From Anaeromyces robustus (taxonomy: Eukaryota; Neocallimastigomycota; Neocallimastigomycetes; Neocallimastigales; Neocallimastigaceae): DNA of 64,000 nt. Shown here one piece after another: positions 26,261 through 39,156 of the stretch. The DNA lies in the NCBI GenBank assembly GCA_002104895.1, contig MCFG01000001.1, forward strand, positions 500,001 through 564,000. Reading direction: 5' to 3'. The translations under genes were made by a program, and so were the position numbers. Within the stretch, counting starts at the first letter, position 1. Each line of letters begins with the position of its first letter. Under the pieces are notes generated by a model that saw only the letters and a program-made list of their open reading frames with translations, was not told where the DNA came from and did no database searches.

Positions 26261-28094
26261 TTATAAAAGTCCTTGCTTTTTTAAATCTTGATAAGTCTTT
26301 TTATTGAATACATTTCCTTCACTATCTTCATATTCTTCCATAGTATCTGATTTAAACTGTTGAGAATTATTCTTTGACTTTAATTTTTCCCATACTAATG
26401 ATATTTTAATATTACATAATATTTTAATGATTTTTTTATGAATAAAAAGTATATTATTATTATATATAAATTATAATCAAATTAGTAACTTCCGTTAATA
26501 ATATTGAAAATAAAAATAATATATGTATATAATATAGAATAATACTTACATGTATAAGCATCTTCGATAAGAGTAATTTCATGGAAATGTCTTGTATTTG
26601 GTATACCTAAACATCTCATACCATGGGCATGTCTCCATTCCTAATACATTTAATAGTAATAATAAAAATAGTAAAAATGAATAATAAAAATTAATAATCA
26701 AAAAAAATATTTTATATTCAAAAAAAAATATTTTTTATTCAAAAAAAAAAAAAAAAAAAAAAAAACTATTTCTTACTTGGAAATGTCTATCAAAAGCTTT
26801 TCTTCCCATATAAATATAATTACCACAAATTTCACATGGATACTTTTCACCTAAACCATGCAATTTATATAACCAAAATGGTATTGGCTTTCCATCAAAA
26901 CCAATTGGAAGTTTTAATGGATTATAAATCTTATCATCTTCTTCTTCCTCAGATTCAACAATTTCAATGTCTTCAATATCTTCGTCCTTTATTATTTATT
27001 ATTTTTTATAAATAAAAGAAATAAAAAAAAAAAAAAAAGATTAATTTTTATATATTCTATATAATTATCATATCAAATTTATATTATAAATATTTATTAA
27101 TAGTACTTACAAATTCCTTTTCATTCAGTACTTGCTTTCTTTCTACGTTAGCTTTTGTATCTTCTCTTATACCAGCAAGTGTTTCAGAATATCCTCTTAT
27201 ATATGATTCTGTTAAAGCTATTGGCTTTCTGCGTTCGAGTAGTTTATTTTGTGCTTCTTTTTTCATATTTTCTAATTGGGTATTTCCTACTTCCATTACT
27301 CCTGCATTCATCATTTTTGATGCTGCTTTTTTATGTTTTTTACCATTTAAATGATATTCATATACTGTTTTATTCTGGAATTGTTTTTTACCTATAATGA
27401 ATAAGAATATATATAACAACATAACAATATTATAATATAGAGTTTAAAAAAAAATAAAATTAAAATTATTTAATATTAATTAATAAAATTTATTATTATT
27501 ATTAATTATAAGTTATTAAATATTATTATATAAATTTTTAATTACATGCTACACAGAATAAATCATTTTCATCATCTTCCATTTTATCTTCTTTTGGCCA
27601 TCCTGGAAGTGTACCTTCTTCCCAAGCTTCTTTAAATTCGTTTTCAATAATTTTCTGTAGTTCTTCAATATTATATAATGGTTGAGCTTTATTGAAATAT
27701 TCTTCAAAATAATTCTTTAATCCGTTAATATATCTATTATTATATTTCATACATGTATAACATAAAATATAAAAAACAATTAATTTCCTTATAGTTTTTA
27801 CATAACATATTAATATTATTAAACAAACAAAAATATCATATATTACTCTGAATAATTTTGTGTCATTTTCGTTGCCATTGGAATAGTTTCAAATTTATCA
27901 TATTTATCCAAATAATTTAAATAATTAATATTTTCAACATTCTTTAAATTTATATATTGTTCATGATATATATGTAAATCAAAGTATTTCCAAGCTTCTT
28001 CACCAGTAAACATATTATCAATGACTTTATATATTATATTATAAATAATATTAAACATAATATTAATTATAGACAAATTTTAATAATTCTATTC

Positions 28095-28153
<59 letters not shown>

Positions 28154-29103
28154 TATAATATATAATATATTATATAATATATAATTACTTGCTTCCTCGC
28201 GTTCAACATTATCAATTTTAAATTCTAATTCCATAGGTTCTACAATTTGATTTGGATTTCTTCTATGATGATCTTTAATACTTTTTAATCTTTGGTAAAA
28301 TTCACTAAATTCTTGTGCTCCTGATATTGAATTTATTTCCTTTTTTCTTGATCTATTTTATATATAAATTTATTACAATATTTATTTAAGTTTTATTATC
28401 GTTATATTTAATATAGTAAATTTATAGATATATATAATTACTATAACAATACAATAATGTATTTACCCATCTCTATCATCATAATATTCCTTTAATAATT
28501 TTGATCTTTCTTGAATTAAATTTAAGTAATTATTAACTCTATGTTCTTGAATAATTTTTTCTTTATGCTATAAATTATTTAAATATCATTATAAAATTTT
28601 TATATAATGGATGAGAAATTAGTTAATTTATTCATTTTTTGTTTAATAAAAAAAATATATATATAATAATAATAATAATAATAAAAAGAAACAAAATATT
28701 TTTAAATATAATATAAAATACTGTTAAAATAATATATATATCATTATATTTTCATAGATATTAATAAATTTATATTATTATTATTATTATTATTATAATT
28801 AATATAACTGCATTTATAATAAAATTTTCATTGAAAATAAATTTTGAAATTTAAAATTTTTAAATAAATGAAATCATTTCATTTTTTTATATTATAAATT
28901 AATCTTTATTTACTCATAAAATAATTTTAATTTTTAAATATTATTAATAAATTTTTGATTTTAAATTTTAAATCTATAATTTAGAAATTTAGAAATTTGA
29001 TTTTTACAGCTTTTGGTTTTTCTAATAATTCATCAACAATAGCATTTTCAATTCTTTCAATTTCTTCGTGAAGGTGTCGTTGTTGTTCTAATATTGAATT
29101 CAT
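26261..29103 (-). CDS. SF3A3: Splicing factor 3A subunit 3 (SF3a60/Prp9)
   Basis: Component of the U2 snRNP SF3a complex, needed for branch-site recognition in the nucleus. Nine exons (29008-29103, 28467-28567, 28189-28352, 27847-28024, 27546-27733, 27111-27391, 26777-26986, 26550-26640, 26261-26394), all in phase, encode about 480 residues. Family blocks: N-terminal [83 protein letters not shown], the matrin-type finger C387/C390/H404/H410 with [16 protein letters not shown], and the terminus [14 protein letters not shown] second C2H2 finger (C240, C243, H256, H262) sits where human SF3A3 has a longer insert. One intron holds an (AAT)n array near 28097-28153. Identity is unambiguous. Confidence 0.97.
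28097..28153. repeat. (AAT)n microsatellite in SF3A3 intron
   Basis: About 19 AAT units in the intron between exons 3 and 4 of SF3A3. Confidence 0.8.
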
Positions 29104-29494
29104 TATTGGTGATATATATATATATTTTATAAAATTTTAATTTTAAAATTATTATTCAATTTTTATAAATTTTATTGAAATGTATTATCTATTTAATGTT
29201 TAAAATTGTATAAGTAATATATATTATAAAATAATTTTTTTTCACTTTTTTTTTGAATTTAAAATTATTTAATCAAAAATATATATTTATATATTTATTA
29301 TTTTAACCAATCATAATATAAATAAATTTTATATTATAAAAATTTTTAATATTTTTTTTTTCTACATTATAAACGTTTATTAGATTTTGAATTATAAATT
29401 TTGTAATAATTTATTTAATTTATTTTTATTTTAATTTAATTCATTTATTTTTTTTTTTTTGTTAAGAAGAACATAAAGTAAATATATAATAATA
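29104..29494. promoter_or_regulatory. Putative bidirectional promoter (SF3A3 / TRM6)
   Basis: 391 bp separate two divergently transcribed start codons, so both promoters and 5' UTRs must fit here. It holds T-rich stretches on both sides (29238-29253; 29449-29460) and no ORF. No specific factor site can be named. Confidence 0.5.
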
Positions 29495-31811
29495 ATGAGT
29501 AATATAAAAGAGGATAAAAAAGAAGCAAAAGATTTTATTGTTAAAGACAAAGAAAATTACATGGCACCAAATGCCTACATATATGTGTTACTTCCAAGTG
29601 GTAATAGTAAAATTGTTCAACTTAAACCAAATTGGTAATATATATAAATGTTTATAATAATTAATAATTAATTATTTAAAATGCTTTCTTTTATTATTAT
29701 TATAATATAGTATTAAATGGATATAATACGATTTTATTATAATTTACGAATATTTTAAATTAAAGATATATTTAAATTTTGAAATAATTTTTTAATATTT
29801 TTTTACCTCATTTGATATTCATTTATAATATAAAAAAGCAATATAAGTCTAGGAAAATTTGGTTCATTTAAAGCAAATTCAATTATTGGAAAACCATATG
29901 GAATTACTTATGAAATTATTAATAAGAATGATGTTAAGCTTTATAAAAATTACACATTTTTTGATGATTTCGGTATACATTTTGACATACTTATTTAAAT
30001 AAGACCAATAAAATAAAATAAAATATATAATTAGAAAATACAGAATTTAATATAGATTTATATATATATTTTAATTAGATATTGATGGAGAAGTTACAAC
30101 AATCAATAACAAAGATTTAAATGATACACAAACTTCACAAAAATTATCTCATCAAGAAATTGAACAATTAAAGAAAGAATTATTGAAAGGAGAAAAGAAC
30201 AGTGAAGTAATTATATGATGATTTAATATTAATTTATAAATAACTTAAATATATATATATAATTATTAACATAATAACAATAATATTAATAATTATATTA
30301 ATAATTATAATTATAAATAATTATATTAATAATAATAAAAATAATAATAATAATATATGAATATATATATATTAGCATGTTATTCAAACTGTATTAGATA
30401 ATAGTGTAACGTTTGAAGCTAAAACTGAATTTGCTAAAGCTAAATATATTAAAAGAAAAGAAAGAAAGTTAGTGTAGAACAAAATATTTTAATATTTTTA
30501 TATTATAATATATGATATATACTATATAATGTATTATATTATATATAATTTTATCATATATAAGTATTATAAATTTTTTGCATATTTTTTTTTCATATTT
30601 TTTATGTATAATATTTATTTATATAAAATATTATAATTTAATAATGTTAAAATTTTATAAAAATTTTTTAAAGGTTTACAAAAATCTTTACCCCACTAAA
30701 ACCAACTGCAAAATTGCTATGTGAATATTACTTAGAAATGAAACCATCAAAAATACGGTATATATTATTAATTAATTATGTTATGATAAAAAGAGAAATT
30801 GTTAAAATTATTATTAATATATTAACTTTATTTTGATTATTTTATAATTATTAACATTATATTATTAATAAAGTGAATTAAGAATTGATACATTATCACA
30901 AATGATGACTTTAGCTAATGTTCATGCTCAATCAAATTATATAGTAGTAGAAGATATTCAAGGTTTATTATTGGGTGCAGTTTTAGAACGTACAGGAAGA
31001 ATAGGAAAGGTATTAGCTATCCATGAATATAGTCAATTTAATGGAAATATAATACCAAACTTTAATTTTGATGAAAAAGAGTATAATGAATCAGTAATGA
31101 CTTATCCATGGGAACGTTTATTAAATCCAGATCCATTTAAACAGGAAAAATTAGAATTAGAAAGAGTAAAAAAGTATTTAGAAACAACACCAAAAGAACA
31201 AATTAATGAAAAGCTTGTTATGAAAAAGGAACGTTATATAAATCGTATTGCTGAAGGAGAAAAAATACAGAAATTTATTGATGAAAATAAATTTGATGGG
31301 TAATATTATATAATCATATTTATCATATATATATGTTATTATATCAAATGTATATTAAACTTGTATTTAGATCAATTATTTATTATTATTAAATTTATAA
31401 TATTTTTTAAAAAAAAATTATATATATTTATTCTTTTATTTTGAAAACAATGATAAAAATAAAATAATAATTAGTTTGTTAATCGCATCAGGATTTAATA
31501 CTATTGATGTTATTGAAAAATTAAAGCCTTATATTGGTGGATCTCGTGCTATTGTAGCTTATTCTCCATATAAAGAAACTTTATTAGAAGCTTATAATTA
31601 TCTTAGAAATTCACCAGAATTTGTTAATGCTCAAATAACTGAAAGTTGGATGAGAGAACATCAAGTAAATTTATTAAAAAATTTTTTTTTAAATATATAT
31701 ACATATTTCATTTATTTAATCATATAAAATTAATTTTATTCTAATATTCTTAATGTAATCAAATATTATTAGGCTAAAAAAGGCCGTTTCCATCCATTAA
31801 TGTCAATGAGG

Positions 31812-31842
<31 letters not shown>

Positions 31843-31870
31843 GAATTTATTATTACGTTAATATTTTTAA

Positions 31871-31913
<43 letters not shown>

Positions 31914-32166
31914 ATTATTATTATTATTATTATTATTTATAATAATATGATTAAATAATATATTTATAATAAATTTACTTACTTGAATTTATAGTGGAAG
32001 TGGAGGTTTCTTAATTTCAGCAATAAGAGTTTATAATACACCAAATGTCCAACCAATTTCATCTGCAATTGTAGCTAATAAATTAAAAAGAAAAAGAGAA
32101 GCATTAGAAAAATTAGAAGGAGAACCACAACAAAAAGCTAGCAATATAGAGTCATCATCATCATAA
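29495..32166 (+). CDS. TRM6: tRNA m1A58 methyltransferase non-catalytic subunit
   Basis: Trm6/Gcd10 pairs with the catalytic Trm61 to methylate A58 of tRNAs, including initiator tRNA, in the nucleus. Nine exons (29495-29634, 29839-29972, 30079-30206, 30376-30467, 30674-30757, 30874-31299, 31475-31664, 31773-31810, 31995-32166) give about 467 residues in one frame. Recognised blocks: N-terminal Gcd10 domain with ISLGKFGSFKANSIIGKPYG, KRKERKFTKIFTPLKPTAKL, LRIDTLSQMMTLANVHAQSN, EDIQGLLLGAVLERTGRIG, LIASGFNTIDVIEKLKPYIG, AYSPYKETLLEAYNYLR, and C-terminal HPLMSMSGSGGFLISAIRVY. Length is typical. The tail is charged, then Ser-rich. No S-adenosylmethionine motif is expected, because this is the non-catalytic partner. 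Confidence 0.95.
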
Positions 32167-32606
32167 ATTATAGAAACTAATAATACTAATTAAATCTTGC
32201 AAAAAAAAAAAAAAAAAAAAGGCTATTAGAATAAATAGTAATATGCAATAAAAATTGTTAAAAAAAAAAACAATTCAAGTAATAATAAAAATATAAACAA
32301 ATATAAATACAAACAAAAAATAATTATAACCATACAATAGAATAGATTCATTTGTAATTATTTTTTCTTTTTCATAATGTTTTTACTGTCAAATTATAGT
32401 ATTATAATGTAATAATTTACATTAATACTGAAAAGAAAAATTACTAATTAATAAATAACAAATAATTAATAAATAAAATATTATTATTGAATCATTATTT
32501 ATATTATATATATTAACAATAATTTTAATAAAAAAAAGAGTATTAAGAATTTTTCTTTTTCTTTTATTTTCTTTTATTTTTATTTTATTTTTTTTATTTA
32601 TTTTTA

Positions 32607-32637
<31 letters not shown>

Positions 32638-33569
32638 TATAATTTAATAATTTAACAGTTAAAATGTGATTTTATTATTTGATTTTTTTTTTTTTTTTAA
32701 GATAATAGAAATAATTTATATAAAAACTTGTAATCATTTTTTTTATTAATATTTACGTTGCTTATCGTAATATATTAACAAAGTTAGTATATAAATATAT
32801 TTTATTAAAGAGTGTTGTTTAATAATTTCTTATTAATATTTTATTTTTTATATTTTTTAATTTTTTTTTTTTTTTTTAAAAATAAAAAAAAAAAATTAAC
32901 AAAATATAAATATACAAAAGATAAAAAATAAAATTAATAATAAAAAAAAAAAGAAAAAAATTAACTTGAATTTTTATTCAATGATATAAATAATTGAATA
33001 TAAATTTTATATTATTAAAGCTTAATTTTAACAATTAAGGAATATATAATACTAAATATTAAGACAAAGGTGTCAAAATATCATTATTTCTTTCAATGAA
33101 TTTTTTATATTTATCTTTTTCTTTTTTTTTTTTTTTTTTTCTTATTAACTTTTTCATGAAACTATTATATATATTATATATTTAAATTTAATAATATATT
33201 GAATAAATAATTGTAAATTAACATTTAAATATCTTTTCTTTTTATTGATAATTACTTTTTTTCTTTTTCTTACTAATTTTCATGTTTTTATCTTTTATCT
33301 TAGAAATTAATTATTTAAAAAATATATTATACATAATATAATATATAATTAATTAATTTCTTAATGTGTGTTTAAAAATAAATTTATTATTACTTTTAAA
33401 ATTTTATTTTGCATTATTTAATAAATACTATTAAATATATTTATAATATATATATATATATTAATTGAATTATTGAATTATTAATATATTTTATAATATA
33501 TATCGTTTTACTTTTTTTTCTATTAAATATTTTTTCTACTTTTTAATTGTATCTTTTTTGTGTGTAAGT

Positions 33570-33611
<42 letters not shown>

Positions 33612-33966
33612 TTTTTATTTTGTTTTTTAATTTTGTTTTTGTTTAAATTTATTAATTATTATATTTTCTTGTTTCTATTTCTATTTTACTTTTTTTTTTT
33701 ATTATATTATATATATTAGATATTCTATATTATATTATATATGATGTCAAAAAATAAGATAATTACATATTGATATATTTATATTTATTTTGATAATATT
33801 GTATGTTAAATTAAATGAAAAAGATAATATTGTATGATAATCATAATTTATAAATAATGATTGAGTGAATGATATTATTAAGAATTAATTTATGGTAAGT
33901 ATATGTAATAAATAAATTAGATTATTAACACATATAATGATATGATATGAAGTAATAATTTAAAAT
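32167..33966. other. Convergent intergenic spacer
   Basis: 1.8 kb between the stops of TRM6 (+) and the VPS9 gene (-): poly-A near 32201-32220, a T run of over 40 near 33570-33610, and (TTTTA/TTTA)-like blocks near 32560-32640. No coding sequence seen. Confidence 0.55.
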
Positions 33967-35087
33967 TTAATTCTTTTTATCTTCTCCTTTATTAGAACTT
34001 ATACTTAATGATGCTTTTAATTCTTTATCGACTTCGAATAAAGCATTTTGTTCTTCTTCTGTTAAATGAGATTCAAATGGTCTTGTAAGTGGTTCATTTG
34101 CATTGCTTAAGTATTTTTCTCTTAATTCTTTTCTATAATCATTAACTAAAATAGAATTGCTACTAAGTGATGATCCATTTCTATTCACACTATTTGCGCT
34201 ATTTACTATTTTATTAATATTATATATAATAATAATTAGATTTATTCAATATTGAAAAATTTAATAAGTTTTTATATTAATGTATATAAATTAATCAACT
34301 TACCACTATCAAGATGTGAAAATATTCCTTGATATGGATAATCAGCTTCATTATTAGGATTAGCCGAGTCACCGCCAAAGAGGAATCCCATTACAGACTG
34401 TATTAGGCCCCCTGAGTTACCATCTCTTGAATCATTTCTAAATATACCATCCATATTACCTTCTTCCATTTTATCATTAGCAACTTTAGTCATTTCAATA
34501 ATATTACTATTTAAAATAATTAATTAAATAAGATAAATATGTTTTTATATTAATACTAATAATTATATTATCATAACAATATAATTTTTATATATAAAAC
34601 TAACGCATCATATTCTTCTGATGTTATTGTTAATGAAGTTTGTGATATTTTTTCAATAAATGTTATTGAACCCCAAATACTAGTTAATGAATATTCATAT
34701 ATACCGACAGATAAAAGATTTGGATTTACGTATCTAGCAATATATCTTTATTATAAAATAAAACATAAATAAATTTATAAAAAATTAATTATATTATCTA
34801 TCTATTTATTTATTTATTAATTTATATTTGTTTTATATATTATGTATTTAAAATTATAATAAAAAATATTTATTTAAAAAATTATAATTAAATAACTTAC
34901 TGAACATTAGAAATTAATTTCTTTGGATTAGTTTTCAATATAACGAATATCAATAAAGATAAAAGTTTATCATTTGAAAGTGGTTCTTTACCATTTATAT
35001 TTTTACGATAAGCAACTATAAAAATTATAATTAATTATAATAATTATATCAGTAATAATTATTTAATATAATAATATAAAACAATAA

Positions 35088-35186
<99 letters not shown>

Positions 35187-35227
35187 AAATAAATAAATAA
35201 ATAAATAATAAATAAATAAATATTTAA

Positions 35228-35298
<71 letters not shown>

Positions 35299-36708
35299 GT
35301 AATAATAAAAAACTTACATTCAATTAATTTTATACAATTACAAATACAGATAATTTTATCTATATAGAATTTATAAATATTCATTTTTTGAAGTTCTAAA
35401 ATATAATTAATAATAATAATAATTACAATAATAATTTTTGTTAATGAGTAATCATTTTTAAGAATTTGCATTTATATTTTTAATATTTGTTTATAAGTAT
35501 TCCTATTTTACCATTTCCTGCTTTATCAAAGATATGATAATCAAAATCTGGTAAATCTAAATGTCTTGGTTCAACCCAAGAGTGCATTTGAATTTTATGT
35601 GATAATAATGCATCTTTAGCTAAATCTTCAGATGGACCAAATGTACTATATATTTTATAAATATAAAAGATTATTAATATTATTATATTAATAAAATAAT
35701 ATTTTCAATTATAGCTTATTGTAAATTTTTTGAATTTAAAATGAATTGAAATATATAACTTACATATCAAACAATTTTTTTGTAACAATTTTTTCCATTT
35801 CAATAATAGCATTTTCTATAATAATAATAATAATATTATATAACATACACAATAAATATTTATAAAACAATAGATATGAAATAAAAATTTTTTTTTTTTT
35901 AATAATTATAATACCTTGTTCTTCCTTATCACTATTAGCCCATAAAGGATTTTCAATTAAAGCTCTTGATAAATTCTATAAGTATTATAAATAATTAAAA
36001 TAATCAATAATAAATAAAAATATTTTATTTATTTATTCATTTATTCATCTATTTATTAATATTTTTTGACTAATATTTTAAATTAATATAATAAATTCAC
36101 TTTATTGTCTTATTTACCATTAAAAAGTTTCTTAAATATTGACTTTGTTCCTCTGGATTAACAAAAACATTTTTTGTTTTTTGTTCAAAATCAATGTAAA
36201 AGTCTCTAATTTGCTTTTTTATTTGAGTAGCTTCTTTTGAATTAAGTTTATTTCTAAAATATTCATGTGAAAGTTTTTCTTTAATATATCTTTCATGATA
36301 TTGCTTTTGAAGTTCTGAAGTATGATAATCTTTTAGATTTTCATTAATTTTATTTGAATTACTTTTTGGAATGAAAGCAGGATATGATTTATCATTACGT
36401 CCTAACATATTTAACATTTCTTGTTCGCGAATATAATTTTCTTGCATTAATTTTGCTATTTCTTCATCATTTTCTGTTCCATTGTTATTTTCTGTTCCTT
36501 CAGAACCATTTTTACTAGCTTGATATTCACGGAATCTCTTTTTAAAAGAATCTATATCATTTGGATTCATAGTGGCATTACCACTCATTTCTAATTCCTG
36601 TTGTTGTGCTAAAAGTGCAATCATATAATCATTCATAGTTTCTTCTTGACTTGGATTGCCAGAATCAACATCCATAGCATTTGAATTTTGATTAGCTGAA
36701 TCACTCAT
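33967..36708 (-). CDS. VPS9-domain Rab5-family guanine nucleotide exchange factor
   Basis: VPS9 domains catalyse GDP release from Rab5/Vps21 on early endosomes. Nine exons (36118-36708, 35915-35975, 35764-35815, 35512-35645, 35318-35395, 34901-35015, 34605-34745, 34304-34506, 33967-34205) encode about 537 residues in frame. Residues 1-215 are a charged helical region (IYIDFEQ-type helices, FLMNLSRALIENP at its end). The VPS9 domain spans about 217-390: ALLSHKIQMHSWVEPRHLDL, ELQKMNIYKFYIDKIICICN, NDKLLSLLIFVILKTNPKKL (the conserved Asp), NVQYIARYVNPN, and YEYSLTSIWGSITFIEKI (the conserved Tyr). The C-terminal 145 residues are polar, with no ubiquitin-binding CUE motif that I can see. Intron 5 carries a long AAAT array. 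Rab5 itself is encoded 21 kb away. Confidence 0.9.
35085..35298. repeat. (AAAT)n array in VPS9-gene intron 5
   Basis: More than 200 bp of AAAT units with a few AAT slips, filling most of the intron between exons 5 and 6 of the VPS9 gene. Confidence 0.9.
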
Positions 36709-39156
36709 ATTTTTATATTTACTGTAAAAATATATATTTTATTAAATTTACTGTTTATTTTTATATACTTATTTTTAATAATATTATAATTTTTATAATT
36801 ATAATTATTTATTTATTTATTATATTATTATTAGTTATTTTGATTATTTGTTGCTATTATTATTAGTTTATTATTACTATTGTTTTGCTGTTTTAATTAT
36901 ATGTTAATATTATTATTACTATTATATATTATATATATATAAAAAAAAAGAATTAGTTTATTATTTAAAGTACTGGTACTTTTTTAAATAGTAAATAAAT
37001 ATTATAAATAGTATTTTATTTTTTTTTTCATTTTTTTTCAATAAAGTTTAAACAAAAGAAATTAAATTAAAAAAAAAAACAACTGTATTTTTAATTACAA
37101 TTTTTTTACTTATTTTTAATTTTATTATTATTATTATTATTATATGAATACTTAAACTTAATTCTCAATAAACAATAATAAATAAATAAATAAAATAAAT
37201 ATCAAAACTTGATAACTATTATAGATTTTCATTTATATTATTTTTTATTCTATTGTTTATATATTGTTCAATGCATAAAATAATATTTTTTCATATTTTT
37301 TTTATAAATTGAATTTAGTAATATTTGTTCTTTAATACTATTTAAAATAATAATTACTGCTTTTATTATTGTTTTATTCATAAATAAATTACTATATTTG
37401 TTTTTATTTTTATTTTTATTTTTATTATTATTATTTTTTTTTTTTGATAAACAACTTACACAAAAATTATTATCGTAATTATTAAAAATGTATAAATAAA
37501 TATAATTATTATTATTATTTTTTGTTTCAAAATATATCATAAATATTGTTTTTATTTTTATCAATATCAATATTATTATATGCTATGATTTTAAAAAATC
37601 ATCATATATAAATAAAATAAAATAATATGATTTTTATAAATATCGTTTTTTATCGAGAAAAATTTTTGTTTTTCAAAAAAAAATTTTTTTTGACTTCTTT
37701 ATATATTTTAATAATTATAAATTCTATTAATATAATAATTCTTATGTCAAATTCTTTTTTTTATATATAAACTTATCATGTGTTATCACATGAATGTATC
37801 GGAATTATATTCCATGCCTTACCATTTCAGTGTCGCCTTAGTATGTTCATATATTTTACATTTATGCATAAATTCAAACGCTAACTTAATAACGAATCCA
37901 GTTTACAAGTACTATATACGAATAGTGGAGTAGTTTTCTAAGGAAACCCCCAATAATAGAGAACCTCAACCTACATTAATAGTGTTAATATTTATATTTA
38001 TAATTATATTTTATAATTATTAAGAATTTATTTATATTTTATTAACATTATTTATGTAAATATCTTAAATTTATGTAATCATTTTATTTTTATATGTTAT
38101 ACATTATTTTATGTATATTATAATAAAATTATCATATGTATTCACATGATAATTTTATTTTATTTAGAGATGTTTTAATACTAAATGTATTAAAAAAATA
38201 AAATATATTTTAATTGGGACAAAAATTCTACTTACTACACCTCAAATACTTAACCTGAAGCAACTACCTTGCCACAGATTATAAAACCATTAAACGCAAT
38301 ATCGAACTAGAAGCTATATGTATGTTAAAGATACGTTTTAACAACCAGAATAGAAACTTGATTGACGTTATGACAATAATATAAACATATATACATATAT
38401 AATTATAAACACATATTATTAATATAAAAAAAAAAACATTAACTTAATTTTAAAATTAAATCACAAAAGTCAAGTCAATTTAAATTAATTTTGATAATGA
38501 TTAATACTGTATACATTTTGAAATTTGTATACATTGTAATATTACAATAAGTAGTTGGAGAATTTTTGCTTATTTAAATAGTAAAAAAAATTTTTTATAA
38601 TTTATTTAATATATATAATACAATTTCTATTTATCTATTGTTTTTTAAAATTGAATGCTTTGATTACCCAAAATTTTAATATTGTTATTTATTAATATTC
38701 TTATTCTTAAATTTTATTGGTTTTGATTTACAACCTAAAATTTTATAATTATTATTATTATTATTATTTTATTTTTAAAGTATATATGATTTTAACAAAT
38801 ATTATTATTTATAATTTACTTAAAAAACAATACTTTTTTTGTATATATAGGATAAAGGATATTTTATCTTTATTTTTTTATTATTAAATATTCTATTTTG
38901 AATATAGATTATTCAAAATTGAAGTATAAGTTAATATTTTAAAAAAATAAAAAATAATTTAAAAGTTATAAGAAAAAATAAGAAATAAAATAATTTATTT
39001 CTAAATGAAATATAATTGAATAACCTTAAATTAAAAATTTTGAATTTTTAAATTCAAGAATATAGATTATTCAATGTAAAAAAAAAAAATATAAAAAAAA
39101 AAAAAAAAAAAAAAAAATAAATATAAATATAAAATATAATTAAGGAAGAATAAAAA
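36709..39156. other. Divergent intergenic region with two less AT-rich islands
   Basis: 2.4 kb between the VPS9 gene (-) and the CotH gene (+). Two blocks, about 37775-37985 and 38215-38385, are visibly richer in G/C and of higher complexity than all surrounding intergenic DNA, yet have stops in every frame. A stem-loop lies between them (about 38125-38160). Possible decayed mobile DNA, a regulatory block or a non-coding RNA; not identified. Confidence 0.5.
38125..38160. repeat. Stem-loop with 14-bp arms
   Basis: AATAAAATTATCAT and its complement ATGATAATTTTATT flank ATGTATTCAC, whose ends can extend pairing. A related TCATGTG...CACATGA hairpin is near 37777-37795. Confidence 0.6.

Noticed and set aside
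35049-35471. LFIY-repeat frames in the VPS9-gene intron
   Set aside because: Translation of the AAAT tetranucleotide array; the real exon 5 (35318-35395) is a small part of it.
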